A stretch of 64,000 nt of DNA from Undibacterium sp. YM2 (GTDB lineage: Bacteria > Pseudomonadota > Gammaproteobacteria > Burkholderiales > Burkholderiaceae_D), in assembly GCF_009937975.1 (NCBI RefSeq), contig NZ_AP018441.1, positions 4,402,001-4,466,000 of the forward strand. Direction: 5' to 3'. The notes below the pieces were generated by a model that did no database searches, was not told where the DNA came from, and saw only the letters and a list, made by a program, of their open reading frames with translations. Shown piece by piece: positions 16,585-25,160 of the stretch. The first letter of the stretch is position 1. Every line of letters starts with the position of its first letter. The translations under genes were made by a program, and so were the position numbers.

Positions 16585-18000
16585 ATGACACCCGATCAGG
16601 CAAGCTCAGGCACGACTGCGCAGTTAAAACCTACGCTGGGCAGTTTGCAGTTGTGGGGTATTGCGGTGGGTCTCGTCATCTCAGGTGAATATTTTGGCTG
16701 GAGTTATGGCTGGGCTTCTGCCGGGACTTTGGGTTTCACGGTCACGGCGCTGTTCATTGCGGCGATGTACACCAGCTTTATCTTTAGCTTCACTGAACTG
16801 ACCACGGCGATACCGCATGCGGGTGGGCCGTTTGCATATAGCAGGCGGGCTTTTGGGCCTCTCGGTGGCTTCTTTGCCGGGGCGGCTACCCTCATCGAAT
16901 TTGTGTTTGCGCCACCAGCCATTGCGCTGGCGATAGGTGCTTACCTGAATGTGCAATTTCCTGAAATCAATCCCAAGACGGCGGCGGTGGGGGCTTACCT
17001 GGTGTTCATGACACTGAATATTCTGGGCATACAGATTGCGGCCAATTTTGAGCTGGCTGTCACCCTGCTGGCGATCTTTGAATTGCTGGTGTTCATGGGC
17101 GTGGTGTCACCAGGGTTTAGCATGAGCAATTTCACCAAAGGTGGCTGGGCCGGGCAAGATCATTTCAGCGTGGCCTCTTTACCTGGCATGTTTGCGGCGA
17201 TTCCGTTTGCGATATGGTTTTTCCTGGCGATAGAGGGTGTGGCGATGGCGGCAGAAGAATCGCGCAACCCGCAGCGCTCCATCCCAATCGCTTACATAGG
17301 CGGCATCGTCACTCTGGTGGTGCTGGCGATCGGTGTCATGGTGTTTGCCGGTGGTGTGGGTGACTGGACCAAGCTGGCGAATATCAATGACCCGCTACCG
17401 CAGGCGATGAAGCTGGTGGTGGGCAATAACAGCAACTGGCTGCACATGCTGGTGTGGCTGGGCCTGTTTGGTTTGATCGCATCTTTCCACGGCATCATAC
17501 TTGGTTATTCACGGCAGATTTTTGCGCTGGCGCGTGAGAATTACCTGCCGCATTTCTTTGCCAAAATCCATCCGCGCTTCAAGACGCCACACCGCGCAAT
17601 TCTGGCAGGTGGCGCCATCGGCATCGCTGCGATTTATAGCGATGAACTCATCAAGATAGGCGGCCAGAGCCTGACGGCGAATATCCTCACCATGAGCGTC
17701 TTTGGCGCGCTGCTGATGTATATCGTCAGCATGCTGGCTTTGTTCAAACTGCGTCGTAGCGAACCAGATACAGTGCGGCCATTCCGCGCACCGTTTTATC
17801 CTTACTCACCGGCCTTTGCGCTGATCAGTGCCTGCATCTGCATGGCGACCATGATCTATTACAATTTGCTGATATTCGGGATTTTTTGCCTGTTCATGGC
17901 GCTGGCTTATGCCTATCATGCGATGACAGTTGGCAAGCGTTCACCCTTACAGGATGGAGCAGACAGCAATCCCATGACTACGGAAACCGCAGCAAGATGA
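16585..18000 (+). CDS. eat: Ethanolamine permease (APC superfamily)
   Basis: A 471-residue integral membrane protein with about twelve helices. The first helix carries GIAVGLVISGEYFGWSYGW, the APC substrate-binding glycine segment in the form typical of ethanolamine permeases, and ALARENYLPHFFAKIHPRFKTPHRA is the conserved cytoplasmic loop. The ATG at 16585 is preceded by GAGG at 16575-16578. The stop overlaps the eutB start (ATGA), so uptake and breakdown of ethanolamine are co-translated. The protein imports ethanolamine across the inner membrane. Confidence 0.93.
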   Translation: MTPDQASSGTTAQLKPTLGSLQLWGIAVGLVISGEYFGWSYGWASAGTLGFTVTALFIAAMYTSFIFSFTELTTAIPHAGGPFAYSRRAFGPLGGFFAGAATLIEFVFAPPAIALAIGAYLNVQFPEINPKTAAVGAYLVFMTLNILGIQIAANFELAVTLLAIFELLVFMGVVSPGFSMSNFTKGGWAGQDHFSVASLPGMFAAIPFAIWFFLAIEGVAMAAEESRNPQRSIPIAYIGGIVTLVVLAIGVMVFAGGVGDWTKLANINDPLPQAMKLVVGNNSNWLHMLVWLGLFGLIASFHGIILGYSRQIFALARENYLPHFFAKIHPRFKTPHRAILAGGAIGIAAIYSDELIKIGGQSLTANILTMSVFGALLMYIVSMLALFKLRRSEPDTVRPFRAPFYPYSPAFALISACICMATMIYYNLLIFGIFCLFMALAYAYHAMTVGKRSPLQDGADSNPMTTETAAR

Positions 18001-19400
18001 GCATAAGGCCTGCACAATTCAGCCACATCGTCGGCACGCGCACTTACCAGTTCCGCGACCTTAAAGACTTGCTGGCCAAAGCCACACCGCTACGCTCTGG
18101 CGATTTGCTGGCAGGTGTGGCCGCAAGCACTGCAGAAGAACGCGTGGTGGCGCAAATGTGTCTGGCAGAGTTACCGCTGAAAACCTTTCTCAATGAAGCA
18201 CTGGTGCCTTACGAAAGTGATGAAGTCACCCGCCTCATCATCGATGAACATGATGCGGCAGCCTTTGCCAGCATCAGCCATTTGAGCGTGGGAGATTTTC
18301 GTAACTGGTTGTTGTCAGATGCGGCAGATACTGCAACGCTGACGGCGCTGGCCCCTGGCATCACACCTGAAATGGCAGCCGCCGTCAGCAAACTCATGCG
18401 GGTGCAGGATTTGATTTTGGTGGCAAAGAAATGCCGCGTGGTCACGACATTCCGCAACACCCTGGGTCTGGAAAACCGCATCGCCACGCGCCTGCAACCC
18501 AACCACCCTACTGACGATACGACAGGCATCGCTGCGAGCATACTTGATGGTCTCTTGTACGGCAGCGGTGATGCTGTGATAGGCATCAACCCCGCCAGCG
18601 ACAATGTACCGCAAGTGATCAAGCTTCTGCACATGCTGGACGCCATCATCGAACAATATGCGATACCGACCCAGTCTTGCGTGCTCACGCATGTGACCAA
18701 TACCATGGCGGCGATAGAACGTGGTGCACCGGTGGACCTGGTGTTCCAGTCGATAGCTGGCACAGAAGCGGCCAACAGCAGCTTTGGCATTAACCTGGCC
18801 TTGCTGGCAGAAGCACGCAGCGCCGCCCTGTCGCTGGGGCGCGGCACGGTAGGCCAGAATGTCATGTATTTTGAAACCGGCCAGGGCAGCGCCTTGTCAG
18901 CCAACGCGCATCATGGCATGGACCAGCAAACCTGCGAGGCACGTGCCTATGCCGTGGCGCGTAAATTCCAGCCGCTGCTGGTTAATTCTGTGGTCGGCTT
19001 CATCGGGCCTGAATATCTTTACGATGGCAAGCAAATCATACGCGCTGGCCTCGAAGACCATTTCTGCGCCAAGCTGCTGGGCCTGCCCGTGGGTTGCGAT
19101 GTCTGCTACACCAACCATGCCGAGGCTGACCAGGACGACATGGATATCCTGCTGACTTCGCTCGCCACCGCAGGCTGCAATTTCATTATGGGCGTGCCGG
19201 GTTCGGACGACATCATGCTCAATTACCAGAGCACGTCTTTCCACGATGCCTTGTACCTGCGGCGCGTGCTGGGCCTGCGGGCTGCACCAGAATTTGAAGC
19301 ATGGCTCAAGCAGATGGAAATATACAAACATGATGAACAATTGCATTTGCATGACGCCCTGCCGTCTGGTTTTGAAACTGCACTGCGAAGACTGACATGA
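17997..19400 (+). CDS. eutB: Ethanolamine ammonia-lyase large subunit
   Basis: 467 residues, normal length for EutB. The TIM-barrel subunit is recognised by GDLLAGVAASTAEERVVAQ near 33-51, NTLGLENRIATRLQPNHPTDD near 155-175, GDAVIGINPASDN near 189-201, and GLPVGCDVCYTNHAEADQDDMD near 362-383. With EutC and adenosylcobalamin it converts ethanolamine to acetaldehyde and ammonia. ATG 17997 overlaps the permease stop by four bases, and its own stop overlaps the eutC start. No microcompartment shell genes are present, and no cobalamin riboswitch was spotted upstream. Confidence 0.97.
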   Translation: MSIRPAQFSHIVGTRTYQFRDLKDLLAKATPLRSGDLLAGVAASTAEERVVAQMCLAELPLKTFLNEALVPYESDEVTRLIIDEHDAAAFASISHLSVGDFRNWLLSDAADTATLTALAPGITPEMAAAVSKLMRVQDLILVAKKCRVVTTFRNTLGLENRIATRLQPNHPTDDTTGIAASILDGLLYGSGDAVIGINPASDNVPQVIKLLHMLDAIIEQYAIPTQSCVLTHVTNTMAAIERGAPVDLVFQSIAGTEAANSSFGINLALLAEARSAALSLGRGTVGQNVMYFETGQGSALSANAHHGMDQQTCEARAYAVARKFQPLLVNSVVGFIGPEYLYDGKQIIRAGLEDHFCAKLLGLPVGCDVCYTNHAEADQDDMDILLTSLATAGCNFIMGVPGSDDIMLNYQSTSFHDALYLRRVLGLRAAPEFEAWLKQMEIYKHDEQLHLHDALPSGFETALRRLT

Positions 19401-20197
19401 GCACATCCAAGCCTCCTGTCCATGCCAACCCATGGCAAGCCCTGCGCCAGTTTACCCAGGCACGCATTGCCCTGGGCCGCGCCGGTGTCAGCGTACCCAC
19501 CGGTGCGCAACTGGCTTTCCAGCTTGCCCATGCACGTGCCCGCGATGCCGTGCATCAGGCGCTGGATGTGAGCGCAATGGCGCAGGCCTTACAGCAAGCC
19601 GGGCATGAGAGCCTGCACGTCAACAGCGCAGCACATGACCGCAATACTTATTTGCAGCGACCAGACCTGGGCCGCAGATTGAATGAAGAAGCACGCCAGC
19701 ATCTGGGGCAATTGGCATCACCACCTGCTGATCTCGCCATCGTCATTGCAGATGGTTTGTCAGCCCCTGCCGTTACACAAAATGCTCTACCCTTGCTGGA
19801 AAATTTGCTGAACAGACTCACGTCTGATAACTGGAACCTGGCTCCCATTGTCATCGCCACGCAAGCCAGAGTCGCCATCGGCGACGAAACAGGCGCACTG
19901 CTCAACGCCCGCGCAGTGCTGGTACTGATAGGTGAAAGACCAGGCCTGAGTTCACCAGACAGCATGGGCGCCTACCTGACTTGGGCACCACAGCCACGCC
20001 TGACCGACGCCGCCCGCAACTGCATATCCAACATCCGCCCGGATGGACTCAGCTACGACACCGCTGCGTATAAATTGCATTACCTGCTGACTGAAGCACG
20101 CAAACGTGGATTAACGGGTGTGGCATTGAAGGACGAAACCGAAGCACCTGTTCAGCTTGGCAGCCAAAGCGTGTCGAATTTCTTGCTGGAAAAGTAG
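19397..20197 (+). CDS. eutC: Ethanolamine ammonia-lyase small subunit
   Basis: 266 residues with the EutC pattern: PWQALRQFTQARIALGRAGVSVPT near 11-34, YLQRPDLGRRLNEEAR near 77-92, IVIADGLSAPAV near 116-127, LVLIGERPGLSSPDSMGAYLTW near 174-195, and RNCISNIRPDGLSY near 204-217. It binds the base and nucleotide tail of adenosylcobalamin at the interface with EutB. The ATG overlaps the eutB stop as ATGA. Its own stop codon lies within the first arm of the repeat at 20194. Confidence 0.96.
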   Translation: MSTSKPPVHANPWQALRQFTQARIALGRAGVSVPTGAQLAFQLAHARARDAVHQALDVSAMAQALQQAGHESLHVNSAAHDRNTYLQRPDLGRRLNEEARQHLGQLASPPADLAIVIADGLSAPAVTQNALPLLENLLNRLTSDNWNLAPIVIATQARVAIGDETGALLNARAVLVLIGERPGLSSPDSMGAYLTWAPQPRLTDAARNCISNIRPDGLSYDTAAYKLHYLLTEARKRGLTGVALKDETEAPVQLGSQSVSNFLLEK

Positions 20198-20272
20198 GGT
20201 GCTCCATGCGCACCGTTTCGCGCTTATGTAATTTGTATGTAAAAATAAAGTGGTGCGCACGGCGCACCCTAC
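20194..20272. repeat. Inverted-repeat doublet of the GGTGCGC family, includes eutC stop
   Basis: GTAGGGTGCTCCATGCGCACC at 20194-20214 (written here in full as its key positions: GTAGGGTGC then GCGCACC) is matched in reverse by 20252-20272 (GGTGCGCACGGCGCACCCT and AC), with 19 of 21 positions complementary and a 37-base AT-rich loop. The eutC stop TAG is read from the repeat itself, suggesting the element landed at or formed the gene end. It may terminate the operon. Confidence 0.7.
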
Positions 20273-20306
20273 TCCTTGTTTAACATCCATTGCAACTGCC
20301 GTGACG

Positions 20307-20406
20307 TAGGGCGCATTGTAATGCGCCGCATGTCATTTCCGCATCCGCAGGCAATTGACATGACCGTGAACCACGCTTGCGTGCGGTGCATCGCAATGCC
20401 CCCTAC
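20307..20406. repeat. About 100-bp palindromic doublet, GGCGCATT family
   Basis: GTAGGGCGCATTGTAATGCG at 20307-20326 continues to GCATG at 20333 and is inverted at 20380-20406 (CGTGCGGTGCATCGCAATGC then CCCTAC). The 46-base spacer includes CAATTGACATGACCGTG, which resembles the spacer of the copy at 38596-38696. Conservation of spacer as well as arms suggests one mobile unit. Confidence 0.65.
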
Positions 20407-20493
20407 TAAACTCAAGCGCCGTATACGCTAATTGCTTTTGCACATGTGAAAAATGGATTGCTGCATATCTCTCACAGCACCACCAAGCTTTTT

Positions 20494-21360
20494 TTAAAAC
20501 CGCATCTTCACATAAACCGACGGCCCATGCAGACGCAAATTCAGTTGCGCGCTGTCTTCGCGGCCAAGATCGCGAGTGAGGCTGATCCGGGATACACCAT
20601 AGTCAGCCACGATGCCGATATTCTCTACCGGGAACCACTCCGCGCCTATCGTCGCTGTGTAAATATGGCCATTGAGGCTGCCGCCGTTTTTCTTCACGCC
20701 AGAAGCCTCGACGAACATGCGCGTAGCAGGCGTGAACGCATGACGCCAGCCCAGCTCCAGCAAGGGTGCAAAGGTGCTACGCTCAAAACCATCTGCTCCA
20801 CTATTGCTTATGCCAGCTACCGAGCCTGTCACCGTGCCGCCCACAGTCGCCCGGTAATACGCCGCACCCAGCCCCAGCCCCACCACATCAGCCCCCTGCC
20901 CCATCCACCAACGGTAAGCCACCTGACCTATCTCCAGCCGCGCATCCGCCGCCAAAGCCGCCGTGCCACTCAGCGGCTGCCCATTCAGGGTCGTGCTGCC
21001 ATTCAGGTTCGAAGAATAGGATTTATCGTAGCGGTAATAATCGAGCGAAACACCCTGGCTGTGCCCGAGCAAAAAGTCAGCCCTAACCCTGGGTATGGTC
21101 ACCCGTTCACCTTCATAGCTAGGCGTTTCATAACGCCCTGAAGGAGTACTGACACCCAGCTGAAAACTGGTATCCGCACGGACTGCGCCGAGAGAAAGAC
21201 TCATGCGGTCAAGCGCTGGTGACACCCCGGTGGCTCCATCAGCCGCCAGGACATTGCCCGCCGCGGTGCAGGCCAGCAAGACCACCATTGCCCCCGCTGG
21301 CCGCAACACCCGCCTGCGAAAAGTAAATTGAGGAATGAAAGCCAGTAATGATGTGGACAT
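20494..21360 (-). CDS. Outer-membrane beta-barrel protein, unknown
   Basis: A 288-residue protein from ATG 21360, supported by CTGGAG upstream; an earlier frame start at 21447 adds no signal. The signal peptide spans roughly residues 1-39 (GAMVVLLACTAAGNVLAA). The mature part has alternating aromatic strands (VSLDYYRYDKSYSS, QVAYRWWMG, LGLGAAYYRA, LLELGWRHAF, ATIGAEWFPVENIGIVADYGVSR) and ends in VYVKMRF with C-terminal Phe, the outer-membrane assembly signal. About ten to twelve strands are likely. No specific transporter or adhesin family is recognised. Confidence 0.75.
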   Translation of the reverse strand: MSTSLLAFIPQFTFRRRVLRPAGAMVVLLACTAAGNVLAADGATGVSPALDRMSLSLGAVRADTSFQLGVSTPSGRYETPSYEGERVTIPRVRADFLLGHSQGVSLDYYRYDKSYSSNLNGSTTLNGQPLSGTAALAADARLEIGQVAYRWWMGQGADVVGLGLGAAYYRATVGGTVTGSVAGISNSGADGFERSTFAPLLELGWRHAFTPATRMFVEASGVKKNGGSLNGHIYTATIGAEWFPVENIGIVADYGVSRISLTRDLGREDSAQLNLRLHGPSVYVKMRF

Positions 21361-21574
21361 GAGCTTGCTCCAGACGTTGAATTGAGTATGCACAGATGCA
21401 GGTATAAGACCGCATGTAAAGCATAGCAATCCCGCCGCGTGGATCAAATGGCGGATTTCTCAAAATTTGGTCGGTGGAGTCCTACAGGAAAAGCTGAGGT
21501 TCATAGAATAACTAACAGAATATGAAAATCAGTTGACTGGCAGAAAAATGGATATGGCTGTGAGCTCAGCACAA

Positions 21575-21603
21575 TTGAAATTCCACAATATTTAACATAT
21601 TAA
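21575..21603 (+). promoter_or_regulatory. Possible promoter of the AT-rich island
   Basis: TTGAAA at 21575-21580 and TATTAA at 21598-21603 are separated by 17 bases in the AT-rich region before the DUF262 gene. Matches are moderate, and AT richness makes chance hits common. Confidence 0.35.
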
Positions 21604-21676
21604 CAATAAAAGACAATTACAATAAATTTGATGCAAATTATTCATCACTCAACCAATAATTTAAAGAGTGGTAATC

Positions 21677-21775
21677 ATGGGGGTTGATGCCATAAAAGCG
21701 TGGGCAGAAGTTGCCTCACTGCTTGGATTCGCATTTACGTTGTTGCTACCGCTGCAGACAACCGCTTGCAATTAG
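21677..21775 (+). CDS. Short ORF with hydrophobic helix upstream of the DUF262 gene
   Basis: A 32-codon frame starts at ATG 21677 with an AGAGTGG ribosome-site-like sequence before it. It encodes one predicted membrane helix (AWAEVASLLGFAFTLLLPL). It is in a different frame from the DUF262 gene and stops nine bases before that gene's ATG 21784. It may be a leader or coupled peptide. Alternatively it is the true N-terminus of the DUF262 protein, separated from it by a frameshift. Confidence 0.4.
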   Translation: MGVDAIKAWAEVASLLGFAFTLLLPLQTTACN

Positions 21776-21783
21776 CAGCATCT

Positions 21784-23571
21784 ATGGTCCTACTGGAAAG
21801 AAAAAATGAAGATCAAAACCTTAAGCGTAAGCACCGCGATGTCAATGATACATCGAGAGGAAATCCTCCTCCCCCCATACAGCGCAGTTTTGTCTGGAAT
21901 AAAGAACGCATTTTGAAATTATTCGATTCGCTCTATCGTGATTATCCTCTTGGCAACTGCATTTTTTGGAATGTCTCTCCTGCCACATCTAAGTACTACC
22001 AGTTGTATCGATTCGCTCGAAATTTCTCCGAAAATAAACGAGAAAAAACTGGGGATGGTTTAGCCTCAGTCAATCTCTTAGAAAATAACGTGTTCGCCGT
22101 CGTCGATGGGCAGCAGCGACTGAGTAGTCTGTTTATAGGTTTGGTTGGCACTTATAGATACAAGAAAAGCGGTAAGGGTCTTAGAAATGTTTCGACTAGT
22201 TTCGTGGACTCCAATCTGCATTTAAACCTCTTTGCACAGAGCGTAAAAGATCAAGACGAATCTATTTTTCAATTTTTAGGAAGCGACTCAGCCAAAACAT
22301 TAACTGACAAAAGCCTCTGGTTTGAGGTTGGCCTAGCATTGAAATGGCAAAAAATTTCAAGCGTGAGAGATTATGTCGCAGGCCCTCTCACCACACGTGT
22401 TAAGCAACAAAACAAGAAAATTGTAACGACTCAGTTCTTTAATAGAACAGAAAGTATCATTGCTCAACTTGAGTCTATCTGGCGCATGCTTCATGAGAAA
22501 AGGCTATTCTATTTCGATATTGACAATCAAAATCTTGACGAAGTAGTCGAGATGTTCACTCGCATAAATAGCGGTGGCATGACATTGAAGAAGTCAGATT
22601 TGCTTTTCTCAGTGCTCGTTTCGCAATGGAGCGAGGGGCGTAATGAAATTTTGGGTTTAGTGAACTCCATGCAAGAAAGCGGTCTAGACATTTCTCAGGA
22701 TTTCGTTATGCGCGCCTGCTTGATGCTTACCGACTCCCCGATAAAATATAATCTAGGTGCATTCAAAATCGGGAATGTAGAGAAAATAAAAAATAGTTGG
22801 GAAGAGATCAAAACAAGCTTAATGAACTTGTGCGAGCTTCTTCCAGAAATTGGATATATTAATCATCCAAATCTATCGGAAAATGCGCTTATCCCGATCG
22901 CGTATTACATTATGAAGAAAGGTGTCACAAAAACGAACTCTTCAAGAAAGACTCTACAACGGTACTACGTTATTTCGCAGATAAATAGCATATTTAGCGG
23001 ACAAAACGACCAAGTTCTTGAAAGATTCAGAACAGAAATCAACAAACAATTGAAAGTGGGAAGAACACTTGACTTTCAGGGACTACTCAATATGAAACTT
23101 CCAGGACAGAGATCAATGTCGCTTGACCTAGAGAGTCTTCAAGAATTAGTCGATGAAACTTCATATGGAAGTCCCCACGCATACTTCTTACTCTCATTGA
23201 TCTATCCAACAGTGGATTTTAAAGTTCATAGATACGAGGTGGATCATATTCATCCGAAAAGTAAATTTAATTCCAACAACCTTAAGAATCACGGAATAAC
23301 CGATCCAGAAAAAATTCAGGAATGGCTCGATTGGAAGAGAGACGCTCTTCCAAACTTGGAATTGCTAGCACGCGATAATCAGTATAAAGGCGCAACTCCA
23401 CTTGTTGACTACCTTAAAACCAAAAAAATGGCAGACCGGAGGCAGTTCTGTGCACTCAATTTACTCCCAAAACCAGGGCATAGAGACTTGGAGTTGAGTA
23501 ATTTTGACTCATTTTATGAGGGCAGGAAAAAACGGCTTATCTCAAAACTAAAACCGCATTTTGGACTTTAG
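21784..23571 (+). CDS. DUF262/HNH-nuclease protein (GmrSD-like), candidate defence effector
   Basis: 595 residues from ATG 21784; GTG 21700 is an alternative, and neither has a ribosome site. The N-terminal DUF262 (GmrS/ParB-like) domain shows PPIQRSFVWNKERILKLFDSL near 31-51 and VVDGQQRLSSL near 106-116. The nucleotide-hydrolysis motif is DGQQR at 108-112. The C-terminal domain carries an HNH-type motif, YEVDHIHPKSKF with Asp487/His488, then LPNLELLARDNQYKG, as in the DUF1524 part of GmrD and SspE. Known relatives are type IV restriction or phosphorothioation-dependent anti-phage proteins. The gene is strikingly AT-rich compared with flanking genes, indicating horizontal transfer. It is followed by a PIN nuclease gene 145 bases downstream. 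Confidence 0.85.
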   Translation: MVLLERKNEDQNLKRKHRDVNDTSRGNPPPPIQRSFVWNKERILKLFDSLYRDYPLGNCIFWNVSPATSKYYQLYRFARNFSENKREKTGDGLASVNLLENNVFAVVDGQQRLSSLFIGLVGTYRYKKSGKGLRNVSTSFVDSNLHLNLFAQSVKDQDESIFQFLGSDSAKTLTDKSLWFEVGLALKWQKISSVRDYVAGPLTTRVKQQNKKIVTTQFFNRTESIIAQLESIWRMLHEKRLFYFDIDNQNLDEVVEMFTRINSGGMTLKKSDLLFSVLVSQWSEGRNEILGLVNSMQESGLDISQDFVMRACLMLTDSPIKYNLGAFKIGNVEKIKNSWEEIKTSLMNLCELLPEIGYINHPNLSENALIPIAYYIMKKGVTKTNSSRKTLQRYYVISQINSIFSGQNDQVLERFRTEINKQLKVGRTLDFQGLLNMKLPGQRSMSLDLESLQELVDETSYGSPHAYFLLSLIYPTVDFKVHRYEVDHIHPKSKFNSNNLKNHGITDPEKIQEWLDWKRDALPNLELLARDNQYKGATPLVDYLKTKKMADRRQFCALNLLPKPGHRDLELSNFDSFYEGRKKRLISKLKPHFGL

Positions 23572-23716
23572 TTAACCAAGCACCACCTGAAGAAAAGGAC
23601 TGCGTAAGCAGAAGCAGGTGTGACATTTCTACAAATTCAGCCATGAGTGCAATTGCTAATCGCTCCTACTTGGACTGACTTTCCAATATAAAACTTTCCA
23701 GACTATCGAGGTTTGC

Positions 23717-25075
23717 ATGAGAGAAAAATTTATATACTTCTCCGGTTACAAGGAAGATGAATTTTCTGAAGCCTGGAAGAACGCCTTGTTTGTTTTTGAT
23801 ACAAACGTTCTTTTGAATTTGTATCGGTATAAGGAAACCACTAGACAAGATTTCTTAAAATTGTTCGACCAATTAAATGGCCGAATTTGGATACCGCATC
23901 ATGTTGCTCTTGAATTTTATCGCAATAGATTGACTGTTATTTCAGATCAAAACAAGAGTTTTGAAGATGTAAAAAAAATAGTTTCTGATTCTTTCAATGA
24001 ATTGGAACAATACTTTAAAAATGAACAGTTTGCAAAACGCCATGCATTAATTGACCCTACAAAATTTATAGCGTCTTACAAAGAAATAAAATCTAAATTT
24101 CTTGAAGAACTAGAAAATTTAAATTCTCATCAGTTGCAAATTAAAGAGGAAGATTTTATAAAAAATAAGATAGAGGAGTTGTTTTCAGGAAAAGTAGGTA
24201 GCCAATTTAAATCACAAGATGAAATTGACGCATTATTTAAAATTGCAGATACCCGATTTGACCAAAATATTCCACCGGGCTATAAAGACACAAAAAAAGA
24301 CAAAGACGGAGAAGTGTATTTTAGTTACGATGGCCTTCGTTACCAAAAAAAATATGGCGACTACATCATTTGGAGCCAAATTTTGTCGCATGCAAAATTT
24401 TCGAAGGAAAAGACCGTTTTTCTTATCACAGGTGATGGGAAAAGTGACTGGTGGGAGACCTTTCAAGGAAGAACAATTGGTCCAAGAATGGAATTAAAAC
24501 ACGAAGCTCATATCGAAGGTGAAATAGATTTTTTTCACATGTATAACGTAGAAAGTTTTTTAAAATATGCCAATCAATATTTCTCGTCACAAGTGTCTTC
24601 AGATTCAATTCAAGATGTGAATGCTACATCACAGATTTTAAATTATCTTAATTTTCATGCATCTGCGATTCGTGCGAACTCGATGGGGTTAATTGAATAT
24701 TCCCCCGATATTCTTAAACAATTAGATATTGAGACATTCAGCCAAATATCAATTAAATTTTCTAATCCAGTTGACCGTACTTCAGTATCTTATGTAGGGA
24801 TTCATCTAATACGGTCTAATATCTTTGTACCGTGGGATGTGGGGGGATGGGTTGAGTATGCAGAAGACGACACGAAAATAATTTGGCATCCTAATTTAAA
24901 AATCATTCAAGACGAATACAAAAAAATAACTAGAGATGACGCACACTACCCTCTGCTAGAACTTCACCTTGGACGGCCTGGCACGGCATGGGCTGTTACC
25001 GACATTTCTGGCAACGCGCTCCCTCACATTAGGTTTGATATTAAGTTCCACCCTCCACTTGAATTTCTGCTATAA
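23717..25075 (+). CDS. PIN-like (PIN_8 type) ribonuclease-domain protein
   Basis: 452 residues; GAGG precedes the ATG. The N-terminal domain matches the PIN_8 group. It has FVFDTNVLLNLYRY (Asp28) and RIWIPHHVALEFYRNRL with the second acid. TVFLITGDGKSDWWE near 232-246 carries the remaining acidic residues. Between them is a charged helical insert (about 80-170). The C-terminal 180 residues (about 270-452) form a second domain I cannot place. PIN domains cut single-stranded RNA with metal ions. It shares the AT-rich composition and direction of the preceding DUF262 gene, suggesting a joint transferred module with a toxin or defence role. Confidence 0.83.
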   Translation: MREKFIYFSGYKEDEFSEAWKNALFVFDTNVLLNLYRYKETTRQDFLKLFDQLNGRIWIPHHVALEFYRNRLTVISDQNKSFEDVKKIVSDSFNELEQYFKNEQFAKRHALIDPTKFIASYKEIKSKFLEELENLNSHQLQIKEEDFIKNKIEELFSGKVGSQFKSQDEIDALFKIADTRFDQNIPPGYKDTKKDKDGEVYFSYDGLRYQKKYGDYIIWSQILSHAKFSKEKTVFLITGDGKSDWWETFQGRTIGPRMELKHEAHIEGEIDFFHMYNVESFLKYANQYFSSQVSSDSIQDVNATSQILNYLNFHASAIRANSMGLIEYSPDILKQLDIETFSQISIKFSNPVDRTSVSYVGIHLIRSNIFVPWDVGGWVEYAEDDTKIIWHPNLKIIQDEYKKITRDDAHYPLLELHLGRPGTAWAVTDISGNALPHIRFDIKFHPPLEFLL

Positions 25076-25160
25076 GTTTCAAACGACTAAAGCATAAGTC
25101 AGGCGATACCGGCATACACCGGACCCACACAGTTCCCCGCACAGGTCCGGCAAAAATCAC

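Noticed and set aside
20446..21141. 231-codon plus-strand ORF
   Set aside because: Antisense to the outer-membrane protein gene, which has a signal peptide and terminal Phe.
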